43,507 bases of DNA from Limiplasma sp045538465 (GCA_045538465.1 JAZSRK010000083.1:1-43507), one strand, 5' to 3'; counted from the first letter of the stretch, positions 23,488 through 31,511 are shown. Program-made: numbers and translations. The notes: generated from the sequence alone by a model not told the origin.

Positions 23488-24583
23488 AGCACCGCTTCTG
23501 CAATTGAAAGACTTGTGCAAGGATTACGGCTCCGGCATGGTGCTGCACCATCTGGATCTGAGCGTAAACGCCGGTGAGTTTTTAACGTTGCTGGGGCCTT
23601 CCGGCTGCGGCAAGACCACCACCCTGCGCATCGTCGCTGGGTTGGAAGAAGCCACCCAAGGCAGCATTTGGCTGGATGGACAGGATATTTCGCATCTGCC
23701 ACCGGAAAAGCGCCCTGTAAACACCGTTTTTCAGAGCTATGCCCTCTTCCCCCATATGAACGTTTACCAGAATATCGCCTATGGTCTCAAACTGAAAGGC
23801 ATCAAGAAGGACGAACAGAAGCAGCGTGTAGAGGAAGCCCTTTCTCTGGTGCGCCTTACCGGGTATGAAAAGCGCATGCCCGGGCAGTTGAGCGGCGGCC
23901 AGCGTCAACGGGTCGCCATTGCCCGAGCCGTGGTGCTCAAGCCCCGTGTGCTCCTGCTGGATGAACCCTTGGGCGCTCTGGACCTTAAGCTGCGCCAAGA
24001 GATGCAGGTGGAGCTGAAACGTCTGCAGCAGCAGCTGGGCATCACCTTTATCTATATTACCCACGACCAAGAAGAAGCGCTGAATATGTCCACCCGCATC
24101 GTGGTCATGCGGGATGGCAAAGTGGAGCAGATCGGTACGCCGGAAGAGATCTACGAGCACCCGGAAACGCTGTTCGTCGCAGGCTTTATCGGCCAGAGCA
24201 ACCTGATCCGCGGCAAAGTGGAAAGCTGCACACCGGAGGGAATGCTTACCCTGCAAGCGGACGGGATCCAGCTGCCCGCATTCGCCAGCAGCGGTTTTCG
24301 CCCTGCTTTGGGCGAGGAGGCGGTGGTCTGCCTCCGCCCCCAGCGGGTGCGTTACGGCAGCGAACCGCAGCATGGCATGACCTTGAAGGGCACCATTTTG
24401 AGCAAGACCTACACCGGTGGTATGCAAAATACACAGATCGCCCTCAGTGATAGCCTTACGATCAATGCGGTATCCCAATCCTCCGAAATGGATACGTTCC
24501 CTGTGGGCAGCGAGGTATACGTGGGCTGGAACAGTCTGCACACCCCTGCCGTTCCCACCCCCGGCGCAGAGGAGGAAGCCTGA
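23480..24583 (+). CDS. potA: Spermidine/putrescine ABC transporter ATP-binding protein
   Basis: The product is 367 residues. The ATPase domain shows Walker A GPSGCGKTT (residues 39-47), Q-loop VFQSYALFPHMNVYQNI, signature LSGGQRQRVAIARA (from 137), Walker B VLLLDEPLGALD (Asp161, Glu162) and the switch His in YITHDQEEAL. The C-terminal part is a TOBE-like regulatory domain (GFIGQSNLIRGKVE, VCLRPQRVRYG) as in PotA. It powers polyamine import with PotB, PotC and PotD. The start at 23480 follows AAGGAGG and overlaps the end of arsR; the longer upstream frame is just arsR sequence in another frame. Confidence 0.96.
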   Translation: MSEAPLLQLKDLCKDYGSGMVLHHLDLSVNAGEFLTLLGPSGCGKTTTLRIVAGLEEATQGSIWLDGQDISHLPPEKRPVNTVFQSYALFPHMNVYQNIAYGLKLKGIKKDEQKQRVEEALSLVRLTGYEKRMPGQLSGGQRQRVAIARAVVLKPRVLLLDEPLGALDLKLRQEMQVELKRLQQQLGITFIYITHDQEEALNMSTRIVVMRDGKVEQIGTPEEIYEHPETLFVAGFIGQSNLIRGKVESCTPEGMLTLQADGIQLPAFASSGFRPALGEEAVVCLRPQRVRYGSEPQHGMTLKGTILSKTYTGGMQNTQIALSDSLTINAVSQSSEMDTFPVGSEVYVGWNSLHTPAVPTPGAEEEA

Positions 24584-25443
24584 TGAGCATGCACCGATCC
24601 GACAAACGCTTCGGCTTCTGGCTGAAGCTGCCCATGTATTTATGGACCATCGCCTTCGTGTTTGTCAGTCTTCTGTACATCATCGGTCTGAGCTTTCTCA
24701 GACGGGATGAGTTGATCGGCGTGACCGATCAGGTAACGCTGGAAAACTACGCAAGGCTGGCAGACCCGCAGTATTTGCGCGTGCTATGGCAAAGCCTGCG
24801 CCTTTCAGCCATTACCACGGTGCTGTGTACGCTGATCGGCTACCCCTTTGGCTACCTGATGGCACGGCTCAACCCTGCGGCTCGCTCTGTCATTATGCTG
24901 CTGATCATCATCCCCTTCTGGACAAACGCGCTTATTCGCATCTACGGCTGGCGCATACTGTTAATGGGCAATGGCCCTATCAACACCATTCTGATGAAGC
25001 TTAGGCTGATCGATAAGCCGCTCAAGCTGCTAAACACGGAAGGCGCAGTGCTGCTGGGCATGGTGTATGCGCTGATCCCCTTTATGATCCTCCCATCCTA
25101 TACGGCCGCAGAGAAGATGGATTTTTCCATTGTAGAGGCTGCACGAGATCTGGGTGCCAACCCGCTGAAAGCCTTCTTAACGGTGACCGTTCCGCTTACT
25201 CTTTCCGGTCTGATGGCTGGCTGCGTGCTGGTGTTCATCCCATCGATGGGGCTGTTCTTTCTGAGCGATCTGCTGGGCGGCAGCAAAACGGTGCTGGCCG
25301 GCGGTTTGATACAGAGCCTGTATAAAAGCCGCAATCTGCCCATGGCGGCAGCGCTAAGCGTACTTCTGTTATCTGTCACCTGTGCTGTGATCGCCGTATA
25401 CCGCAAGTTGGGCGGTACCAACGGTCAGCTGAGCCTGTTCTGA
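24583..25443 (+). CDS. potB: Spermidine/putrescine ABC transporter permease
   Basis: The 286-residue integral membrane protein is a BPD-type permease. Six transmembrane segments are expected. The EAA loop that contacts PotA reads EAARDLGANPLKAFLTVTVPLTLSG. VIMLLIIIPFWTNALIRIYGWRILL is characteristic of PotB. The ATG overlaps the potA stop (TGATG), so translation is coupled. The protein stays in the membrane and pairs with PotC to form the import channel. Confidence 0.95.
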   Translation: MSMHRSDKRFGFWLKLPMYLWTIAFVFVSLLYIIGLSFLRRDELIGVTDQVTLENYARLADPQYLRVLWQSLRLSAITTVLCTLIGYPFGYLMARLNPAARSVIMLLIIIPFWTNALIRIYGWRILLMGNGPINTILMKLRLIDKPLKLLNTEGAVLLGMVYALIPFMILPSYTAAEKMDFSIVEAARDLGANPLKAFLTVTVPLTLSGLMAGCVLVFIPSMGLFFLSDLLGGSKTVLAGGLIQSLYKSRNLPMAAALSVLLLSVTCAVIAVYRKLGGTNGQLSLF

Positions 25444-25456
25444 GAGGAGAGAAAGT

Positions 25457-26287
25457 ATGAAAAAGCGGTCTATCCCCTCTCTTATGTTTCTCTCGCTGGT
25501 ATTGGTGGTACTGTATCTGCCGATCGTTATCGTTGTACTGTACTCCTTCAACGATAACCCTGCACGCATACCGCTGGCTTTTACCGGCTTTACCACCCGT
25601 TGGTACCAGCAGTTGTTTACCAGCCGCAACAACTACGGCGATGCACTGCTGCTGAGCCTGCACGTCGCCTTTTGGTCGGTGTTGGTATCGGCTGTGATCG
25701 GTACGCTGGGCGCTATCGGCATGGCGCAGCGCACCCTGCGAAAGCAAGCGAAGCCCGGCTTTACCGATACCATCATGGAAACCTTGGCAACCCTGCCCAT
25801 CATGATCCCGGAGATCATTCTCGGTTTGGCATTTTTGGTGGTGTTCAATGCGGTGGGTTTCCAAAGCAACGAGATCCGGCTGATCCTGGCCCATACCACC
25901 TTCTGCATCCCCTACATCTTTCTAACGGTAAAAAGCAGACTAGTGGGTATGGATGTAGCACTGTTTGATGCTGCACGCGACTTGGGCGCTTCCCCCACAC
26001 GGGTGATGCTGGATGTTACCTTGCCCTTGTGCAGACCCGCCATTATCAGCGGTGCATTCCTCGCCGCTGCCATGTCGCTGGATGATTTTGTGATCAGTTT
26101 CTTTGTGTACGGTGCCGGGCAGGGCACGCTGCCCATCCTCATTTATTCCAGCGTAAAGGTTGGCGTAAGCCCGCAGGTAAACGCCCTGTGTTCACTGCTG
26201 ATCGGCGTTGCCTTTGTGCTGGTGGCCTTTAGCCGTTATGTTACCAGCGTAAGAAAAAGCAAACAGAAAGAGGCCGTTACGTATTGA
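25457..26287 (+). CDS. potC: Spermidine/putrescine ABC transporter permease
   Basis: The 276-residue product is the second permease of the importer. It starts SLVLVVLYLPIVIVVLYSFNDNPA, the PotC hallmark. The EAA loop is FDAARDLGASPTRVMLDVTLPLCRPAI, followed by the typical SLDDFVISFFVYGAGQGTLPI segment. GAGAGGAG lies about 7 nt before the start. It follows potB by 13 nt. The gap to potD is 61 nt and contains a short CCGCCT/AGGCGG hairpin that could stabilise the upstream message. Confidence 0.95.
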   Translation: MKKRSIPSLMFLSLVLVVLYLPIVIVVLYSFNDNPARIPLAFTGFTTRWYQQLFTSRNNYGDALLLSLHVAFWSVLVSAVIGTLGAIGMAQRTLRKQAKPGFTDTIMETLATLPIMIPEIILGLAFLVVFNAVGFQSNEIRLILAHTTFCIPYIFLTVKSRLVGMDVALFDAARDLGASPTRVMLDVTLPLCRPAIISGAFLAAAMSLDDFVISFFVYGAGQGTLPILIYSSVKVGVSPQVNALCSLLIGVAFVLVAFSRYVTSVRKSKQKEAVTY

Positions 26288-26348
26288 TTTCATCCGCCTG
26301 AGGCGGTGAAGGCTTAATAGTTTAAAAACAATGAAAGGTGGAATAACA

Positions 26349-27383
26349 ATGAAAAAATGGTTGGCTCTTCTTGCAGCGATGCTCCTGATGGCTCTGCCCA
26401 TGCTGGGTCTGGCCGAAGAAGAAAAAGTAGTGAACGTATTTAGCTGGACCGGTTATATCGACGAAGTTACCCTGAACAAATTTGAAGAAGATACCGGCAT
26501 CAAGGTGATCTGGTCGCCCATGGAAAGCATGGAAGATATGCTGAACAAGATGAACGAAGGCGCTTCCGGCTACGATCTGATCATCAGCAGCGACTACACG
26601 CTGGATATCCTCCGTCAGGCCGGTCTCATCCAGAAGCTGGATAAGTCCCTCCTGCCCAACTACAGCAATCTGGACCCCCAGTTCCTCGGTCAGTACTACG
26701 ACCCCACCGATGAATACGTCATCCCCCACATTGCTGGCTGCCCGCTGATCATCTACGATCCCAATGCTGTGCCCTTCCCCATCACCAGCTACGAAGATCT
26801 GTGGCGCCCTGAGCTGGCCGACAGCGTGGTAACACTGGATAATGACCGCGTAATGATCGGTATTACCCTCAAAACAATGGGCTACAGCATGAACGAGACC
26901 GACCCCGAGATCCTTGCAAAGGCACAGGACAAGATGATGAGCCTGTACCCCAACATTCGTGCCTTTGGCGACAACGAAGCCTACACTGCCATGGAGACGG
27001 GCGAAGCCAGCGTTGGTTTCATGTTTACCCCGTTTGTTTACATGGTAAAGAGCAGCCACCCCGAATATGAAGTGGTTTACCCCTCCGAGGGCTTGGGCTA
27101 CGGCATCGACGGCTATGTGATCCCTGCCAATGCAGAGAACGTAGAAAATGCCCATGCACTGCTCAACTACATGATGCAGCCCGATGTAGCCGCCCACAAC
27201 GCAGAATATAACTACTATATGTGCGTAAACGCCGCTGCTCACGATTATCTCAGCTCTCAATTCGTCAACGACCCGGTGATGAACGTACCCGGCGAACTGT
27301 TGACCGATGCTGAGTTTATCCTCAACATTGGCGATGCCGCCACCCTGTACACCGAGATCTATACCGCCTTTAAGCTGCAGTAA
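26349..27383 (+). CDS. potD: Polyamine ABC transporter substrate-binding protein
   Basis: The 344-residue product is the extracellular binding protein of the importer. An N-terminal signal (KKWLALLAAMLLMALPMLGLA) is followed by KVVNVFSWTGYIDEVTLNKFEEDTGIKV, a typical PotD or PotF opening. DLIISSDYTLDILRQAGLIQKL and YVIPANAENVENAHALLNYM follow later. The signal has no lipobox cysteine, which is unusual for a Gram-positive binding protein. It may be released or held by an uncleaved signal. The start at 26349 is used because AAAGGTGG lies between it and the earlier in-frame ATG. It is the last gene of the operon, ended by a strong terminator. Confidence 0.94.
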   Translation: MKKWLALLAAMLLMALPMLGLAEEEKVVNVFSWTGYIDEVTLNKFEEDTGIKVIWSPMESMEDMLNKMNEGASGYDLIISSDYTLDILRQAGLIQKLDKSLLPNYSNLDPQFLGQYYDPTDEYVIPHIAGCPLIIYDPNAVPFPITSYEDLWRPELADSVVTLDNDRVMIGITLKTMGYSMNETDPEILAKAQDKMMSLYPNIRAFGDNEAYTAMETGEASVGFMFTPFVYMVKSSHPEYEVVYPSEGLGYGIDGYVIPANAENVENAHALLNYMMQPDVAAHNAEYNYYMCVNAAAHDYLSSQFVNDPVMNVPGELLTDAEFILNIGDAATLYTEIYTAFKLQ

Positions 27384-27398
27384 GCGGCACAACGTCTT

Positions 27399-27434
27399 AG
27401 CCCCCGCCTGTGTTAACACAAGCGGGGGCTTTTG
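27399..27434 (+). terminator. Terminator of the pot operon
   Basis: AGCCCCCGCCTGTGTT and AACACAAGCGGGGGCT form a stem with an internal mismatch, followed by TTTTG. The minus-strand side lacks a T run. Confidence 0.9.
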
Positions 27435-27442
27435 TATACTAC

Positions 27443-27937
27443 TCAATGAAGGCTGGCAACGGTTCGCAATTGAAAACTGACGCCCCATACATAATAGGTG
27501 ACGATCACTTCCCGGGCTCGTGCACCGTTTTCGGCGGTCAAAATAGTCGCCGTCAAATCGCCTTCAGACTTGGCGCGCAGGGTCACGTTCTGCACTGTGC
27601 CGATCTGCGCTACATCCGCAGGTTGGGGAACCACTTGAACCTCGATCATCTCAAGCGGAACGAGACAACCGTTCTTCACATGTACCGTGTAGGTGGTGTA
27701 GGCATAATCAGACACTGGCCGCCAATTGGCTGGCTTTTGGTAGATGGTGCCGATGAAGGTCTCCTCGTTCAAAGCGGTCTTGTGCTGGTTAAACAGATCG
27801 GTATCCTGTGCCGATATCGTTTCTGTGCGGATGACAGATACCGTTACTTCGGCACTCATATACAGATAAACCAGCATCAGCAGCATGACCACCAGCATGG
27901 CCACCGCAACGATCGCCGCAATTTTCAGCGCTTTCAT
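27443..27937 (-). CDS. Small single-TM exported protein of the motor operon
   Basis: The product is 164 residues and I do not recognise a family. One transmembrane helix (residues about 6-28, IAAIVAVAMLVVMLLMLVYLYM) is followed by an extracytoplasmic domain of about 130 residues. That domain is rich in beta-strand-like alternation (YTTYTVHVKNGCLVPLEMIEVQVVP, EVIVTYYVWGVSFQL). It has one cysteine and no lipobox. It lies 4 nt after the MotB/ZorB-like gene, with GGGAGG about 11 nt upstream, so it is the third gene of that operon. It may be an accessory to the motor at the cell surface (inference). Confidence 0.72.
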   Translation of the reverse strand: MKALKIAAIVAVAMLVVMLLMLVYLYMSAEVTVSVIRTETISAQDTDLFNQHKTALNEETFIGTIYQKPANWRPVSDYAYTTYTVHVKNGCLVPLEMIEVQVVPQPADVAQIGTVQNVTLRAKSEGDLTATILTAENGARAREVIVTYYVWGVSFQLRTVASLH

Positions 27938-27941
27938 TTGC

Positions 27942-29021
27942 TCAATCGCCTCCCTGCGGATTCAGTATCTCCCGAATATCATCGATCATTTCGGTATCTT
28001 TCAGTCTGAATTTAAATTCAACACGGCGGGAGGCATCCATGTTAACGGAGCCATCTTCGTTGTAAACAGGGTCGGAGAAACTTCTTCCCTTCGCAGTAAG
28101 GATGCTGCGCAGCAATGCCGATTGGTCGGTATCCAAACCGCCCATTTGCAGGCAGTAGGTGGCAACGCTTAAGGCGCGCTCCTGCGACAATTCCAAATTG
28201 AGCAAATAGCTGCCATCGGTATCGGTATGCCCTTCAATGATGATCTCACCAAGATAACCGGCGTATTCCGGTCTGAGCAGCACGCCCAGATAAATGGGAA
28301 TAAAGCGATCCAACAATTCCTTGCCGCTATCTTTGATGGTGTTGTCGCCGGTATCAAAGAACACAGTGGATTCCAGCACGATATCACCGGTGTTGGGATC
28401 CACCTTGGCACCCAGATTCGCTTCTGCCAGAGCTGCGCTCAGATCGCGAATGATCTCGGTCTTTACACCCACCAGCTCATCCAGCCGCATTTGCTGATTA
28501 TTCAGCGCCGTTTGCTGCTGGGTAAGCAGCAATGTAGCTTCATCCAATGCCGCTTGTTTGTTATCCAGCTCTATGTAGGCAGCAGCCAGTTCGCCTTCGC
28601 GCTGGGTGAGCATCGATTGCGTGGCGATAATGATCACCTGCTGTTCCTGCAAGGTAACGCTTTGCGCATCCAACTGGGCCTGCTGCTGGTCCAGCTGCAG
28701 CTGTTGGTTATCCAGCTGGGTCTGCTGGTCGCCCAGCAGAATGATCATATTATCCAGCTCCTGCTGCTTACTATCAAGCTGCGCTTGTTTATCTGCCAAA
28801 ATGATCGTCTGTTCATCCAAGGTGGTTTGCTGAGAGGCCAGCAAAGCTTCTTGGTTTTGCAGCTCTGTGGTCTTGCTTTCCAGCATAGCAAAGTATTGAT
28901 ACACGCTATAGCAAAGCACCAGCACAAACAGAAGCAGCAGCGCTGCCATCATATCGGAATAGCTGATCCACGCAGCCCCTTGATCGCCTCGAGGCTTTGT
29001 TCTTGTCCGTCGTTTAGCCAT
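27942..29021 (-). CDS. MotB/ZorB-like motor protein with long heptad stalk and OmpA domain
   Basis: The product is 359 residues. The basic N-terminus is followed by WISYSDMMAALLLLFVLVL, in which Asp23 occupies the place of the ion-carrying aspartate of MotB and ZorB. After one transmembrane helix comes a coiled coil. From about residue 45 to 183 there are about 20 uninterrupted heptads with Leu at a fixed position, many of the form xxLDxxQ, very rich in Gln. The C-terminal OmpA-like peptidoglycan-binding domain includes IIIEGHTDTDGSYLLNLELSQERA and ends with RRVEFKFRL. It should anchor to the wall while the partner MotA-like protein rotates around it. No flagellar genes are near. It lies 30 nt after the MotA-like gene. 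Confidence 0.88.
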   Translation of the reverse strand: MAKRRTRTKPRGDQGAAWISYSDMMAALLLLFVLVLCYSVYQYFAMLESKTTELQNQEALLASQQTTLDEQTIILADKQAQLDSKQQELDNMIILLGDQQTQLDNQQLQLDQQQAQLDAQSVTLQEQQVIIIATQSMLTQREGELAAAYIELDNKQAALDEATLLLTQQQTALNNQQMRLDELVGVKTEIIRDLSAALAEANLGAKVDPNTGDIVLESTVFFDTGDNTIKDSGKELLDRFIPIYLGVLLRPEYAGYLGEIIIEGHTDTDGSYLLNLELSQERALSVATYCLQMGGLDTDQSALLRSILTAKGRSFSDPVYNEDGSVNMDASRRVEFKFRLKDTEMIDDIREILNPQGGD

Positions 29022-29051
29022 ATTCCCCTCCTGTTGGCAATGGTACGCTCA

Positions 29052-30257
29052 TCAGGTCTCTGGATCGGTCGGGTCGTTCTCTAGTTCGCCGGTGAGGCGG
29101 TCTACCGCCTGCTGCATGCGAGCCAGCGAATCGGACAGCGAAGTAAGCTGCTTTGCCAGCTGCTGGCTGGCCTGTTCTGCATTGGCCAGCCGCTCATCCT
29201 GCTGGGCAAGCTGCTCACCCAGCTGCTGGGACATATCCTTGAGTCCCTTGGAAATATCGTTGCTTACCAGCTGCATCATGCGGGCGTTTTCCAGCATGGT
29301 CTGGGTCGTATTCAAGGTGTTTTGCAGGTTCTTTTGGGTTTGCATCTGCCCCTGATTAACTGCATTGATGGTATCGGAAAGCGCCCCCAGCTGCCCGCCA
29401 ACGGAGGCATTCATCTGCTGGAAAAACTGGTTTACGATGGCTCGCATGGCTTCTGCCTGTTCCTGCGTAGCCCCGCGCACGTATTGATCCATGGTGCGGT
29501 TCAGAGGGCCCATGGTATGGGACAATGCCATTTCCAGCGACGCCGCCACCTGATCGCCGATGGTCTGAGCAAGACGGTTCATGCGTTCTTCCTCATCCTG
29601 ACGGCTGATGAGCATCTGCACTTCAGAATCCAGCGGTCTGGGCATCGCCAGCTCATAAAAAGCTTCCTCAAAGCTGGTAAGAGCGCGGGATGCGTGGCCG
29701 GAAGCAATGCGATTGGCCATATTGAACATCAGCGAACAAGCGATGCCCATAACAGAGGTGGCAAAGGCAAAGCGCATGCCGCCAAGCAGCACGGGAATGC
29801 TACTGAGGGTGCCTTCGGCGTTGGTAAAATTCACGCTGGTGAGGCCTTCCATCAGACCCAAAAAGGTACCCAAAATACCCAGCGATGTAAGCAGACTGGG
29901 AATCAGCTCGGCCAGCTGCGCATGACCGGGCTGTTCAATAACGGTTTCTTCGTTGATATAGTCGCGGGTATCGCAGGGCATACCGCGAATATCCAGCTGC
30001 CCGGCATTCAAAAGAAACTGCTGCCAGTGGGGCCGCAGGGAACGCCCCAAAAAGCGGGGTTCGCGCCAGACAGGGCGCTCGCCCGATGCGGTGCTTTTTT
30101 CCAGCTTGACAACTGCACGGTTTAGCAATGCAGCATTGCGCAGCATTGGATAGATGCATTTGCACAAGCCGATAAGCGTAACAACTGCAATTGCAAAATA
30201 AACGAGCCATTCAGACAAACCTGCTGTCAGGTTGTCCAACATTTCTCTGGTAGGCAT
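29052..30257 (-). CDS. MotA/TolQ/ExbB/ZorA-family channel protein with long cytoplasmic tail
   Basis: The product is 401 residues. TM1 is at about 15-37. A cytoplasmic segment precedes TM2 (about 117-137, SLLTSLGILGTFLGLMEGL) and TM3 (about 155-180, MRFAFATSVMGIACSLMFN), which carry the MotA/ExbB channel signature. The remaining about 220 residues are a helical, Gln-rich coiled-coil tail (EQLAQQDERLANAEQASQQLAKQL). The three-TM layout with a long tail is closer to ZorA of the Zorya anti-phage system than to four-TM MotA or short ExbB. The start at 30257 follows AAGGAGG by 7 nt. A 36-codon upstream extension would run across the promoter. It is the first gene of its transcription unit. Confidence 0.87.
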   Translation of the reverse strand: MPTREMLDNLTAGLSEWLVYFAIAVVTLIGLCKCIYPMLRNAALLNRAVVKLEKSTASGERPVWREPRFLGRSLRPHWQQFLLNAGQLDIRGMPCDTRDYINEETVIEQPGHAQLAELIPSLLTSLGILGTFLGLMEGLTSVNFTNAEGTLSSIPVLLGGMRFAFATSVMGIACSLMFNMANRIASGHASRALTSFEEAFYELAMPRPLDSEVQMLISRQDEEERMNRLAQTIGDQVAASLEMALSHTMGPLNRTMDQYVRGATQEQAEAMRAIVNQFFQQMNASVGGQLGALSDTINAVNQGQMQTQKNLQNTLNTTQTMLENARMMQLVSNDISKGLKDMSQQLGEQLAQQDERLANAEQASQQLAKQLTSLSDSLARMQQAVDRLTGELENDPTDPET

Positions 30258-30294
30258 AGCAACGCCTCCTTGAGTAAAATATGTATACAATGTT

Positions 30295-30328
30295 ATCTTA
30301 ACATTTATTTCACATTTTGTAAATGTTA
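30295..30328 (-). promoter_or_regulatory. Promoter embedded in a perfect 9-bp inverted repeat
   Basis: On the minus strand, TTTACA (30318-30323), a 17-nt spacer and TAAGAT (30295-30300) drive the motor operon. TAACATTTA (30299-30307) and TAAATGTTA (30320-30328) form a perfect inverted repeat with a 12-nt spacer covering both boxes. This is an operator candidate for an unidentified regulator. Confidence 0.65.
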
Positions 30329-30346
30329 TCGGAACCAATGGAACCA

Positions 30347-30381
30347 TAACAAAACCACCCGGCATGCAAAATACCGGGTGG
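30347..30381 (-). terminator. Terminator separating the DUF4230-like gene from the motor operon
   Basis: On the minus strand, CCACCCGG and CCGGGTGG pair around an 11-nt loop and are followed by TTTTGTTATG. It lies 15 nt after the stop of the DUF4230-like gene. Confidence 0.85.
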
Positions 30382-30395
30382 CTGAATCGATATGA

Positions 30396-31055
30396 TCATT
30401 CCTGATCGATGAGCGAAGCTTCTTGGGTGGTGGACTGGGCATCAAGAAGTGTATCATCCCGAATGATCTGTACTGTGTAATTGGCATTGATGGAGTTGGC
30501 TTGTGCGACCGATTCCAGAAGAGTCGTCAGCTGGTGGACGGTCGAATCCCATGCAGCGGACAAGTACTGCTGATTGCTCTTTCCCTCTTCGTACAAACGG
30601 GTCTCCAATTCAGTCTTGATCTCTGCATAGCGTTCCGGGGTAAGCGGATAGAGGAAGTCACTCTTCTTCATAGCGTTGTCATCCACGGTCAGCTTATAGT
30701 AGCCAGCCTGAGGCCCCGGTACCCGCACATTGATGGTATTGCCCTCGCAGGAGACCTGCGCCTTGCTCAGATCGACAGAAAAGTTCATTTGGAAGGTGTA
30801 GGGCATCTCTACTTTCTGTACGGTACCAATGAGGAATGCATCCTGCGTGATGGTTTCCTGACCAGTGATCTCGGTTTCGTAAACGACCAGCTCGTTTTTT
30901 TCTCTGACGGTCTCACTGAAACGCTCGCTGAGCCACTTGGCTTCTGAGCCGGTATCAAACAGCATTTCGCTGATTTGAGGCCCAAACAGGAAGCCGACAA
31001 ACAGCATCGCTACCATCAAGACCAAAACAAAAATGAATGTAAAAAGCTTTTTCAT
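30396..31055 (-). CDS. DUF4230-like membrane-anchored protein
   Basis: The product is 219 residues with one N-terminal transmembrane helix (residues about 4-26) and the rest outside. The extracytoplasmic part resembles DUF4230 proteins. It starts ELVVYETEITGQETI, has a central strand region (VEMPYTFQMNFSVDLSKAQVSCEGNTINVRVP) and a C-terminal helical stretch (PERYAEIKTELETRLYEEGKS). Function is unknown for the family. The assignment is by pattern and should be confirmed. AAAGGA lies 5 nt before the start. It follows the His-rich gene by 18 nt, and its own terminator precedes the motor operon. Confidence 0.6.
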   Translation of the reverse strand: MKKLFTFIFVLVLMVAMLFVGFLFGPQISEMLFDTGSEAKWLSERFSETVREKNELVVYETEITGQETITQDAFLIGTVQKVEMPYTFQMNFSVDLSKAQVSCEGNTINVRVPGPQAGYYKLTVDDNAMKKSDFLYPLTPERYAEIKTELETRLYEEGKSNQQYLSAAWDSTVHQLTTLLESVAQANSINANYTVQIIRDDTLLDAQSTTQEASLIDQE

Positions 31056-31073
31056 TTGTTTCCTTTCTGCGGG

Positions 31074-31400
31074 TTAGACCAGCGATACATACTTTTGCAG
31101 CAAAACAAACAATTGTACCAGCAAAATAACCAACACATACAGGTTGACCAGCGCACCGGTGATCTGCAGATAGCCTCTGGCAAAACGACGGAAGCGGCCG
31201 CGCTTCTTAGGTCTCGGTTTGTTGGCGTGGGGCTTGGGCAGTTCATCCGCACTGGGCTGGTACTGCTCAGGCTGATGGTACTGTGCAGGCTGATGATGCT
31301 GCACATGCTGGTGGTGCTGCGCGGGCTGATGCGGATACTGAGGGGCGTTTTCGTAGCCATGCGGCGCATGGTGCGGTTGTTTATCGTTCAAGTGGTTCAT
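31074..31400 (-). CDS. His/Pro/Gln-rich protein with a C-terminal TM helix
   Basis: The product is 108 residues and I do not recognise a family. The first 60 are low complexity with 12 histidines plus many Gln, Pro and Tyr (HHQHVQHHQPAQYHQPEQY). A basic patch (KPRPKKRGRFRRFARGY) then leads into one transmembrane helix (about residues 80-102) and a short end. By the positive-inside rule the His-rich arm is cytoplasmic. It could bind metal or be a disordered tether. The start at 31400 is used because AAGGAGGG is about 9 nt upstream; the ATG three codons earlier abuts the ribosome site. It is the first gene of a two-gene unit with the DUF4230-like protein. Confidence 0.75.
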   Translation of the reverse strand: MNHLNDKQPHHAPHGYENAPQYPHQPAQHHQHVQHHQPAQYHQPEQYQPSADELPKPHANKPRPKKRGRFRRFARGYLQITGALVNLYVLVILLVQLFVLLQKYVSLV

Positions 31401-31446
31401 CACGACCATCCCTCCTTGCGGCGGTACTAACTACCACCTAACAAAC

Positions 31447-31475
31447 ATTATACAACATTATGCCTAAAAATGCCA
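31447..31475 (-). promoter_or_regulatory. Promoter for the His-rich/DUF4230-like unit
   Basis: On the minus strand, TGGCAT (31470-31475), a 17-nt spacer and a perfect TATAAT (31447-31452), about 47 nt before the start. Confidence 0.6.
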
Positions 31476-31511
31476 TACCATGCCTTGCAACCAAAGGCCG
31501 CAAGGAAATCG

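Noticed and set aside
26288..26348. Attenuator or riboswitch between potC and potD
   Set aside because: Only a 6-bp hairpin without a T run is present, and the gap is too short for a known riboswitch.
27443..31400. A complete Zorya defence system
   Set aside because: The motor pair is ZorAB-like, but no helicase, nuclease or ZorC-type gene is present on either side, so only a ZorAB-like motor is claimed.
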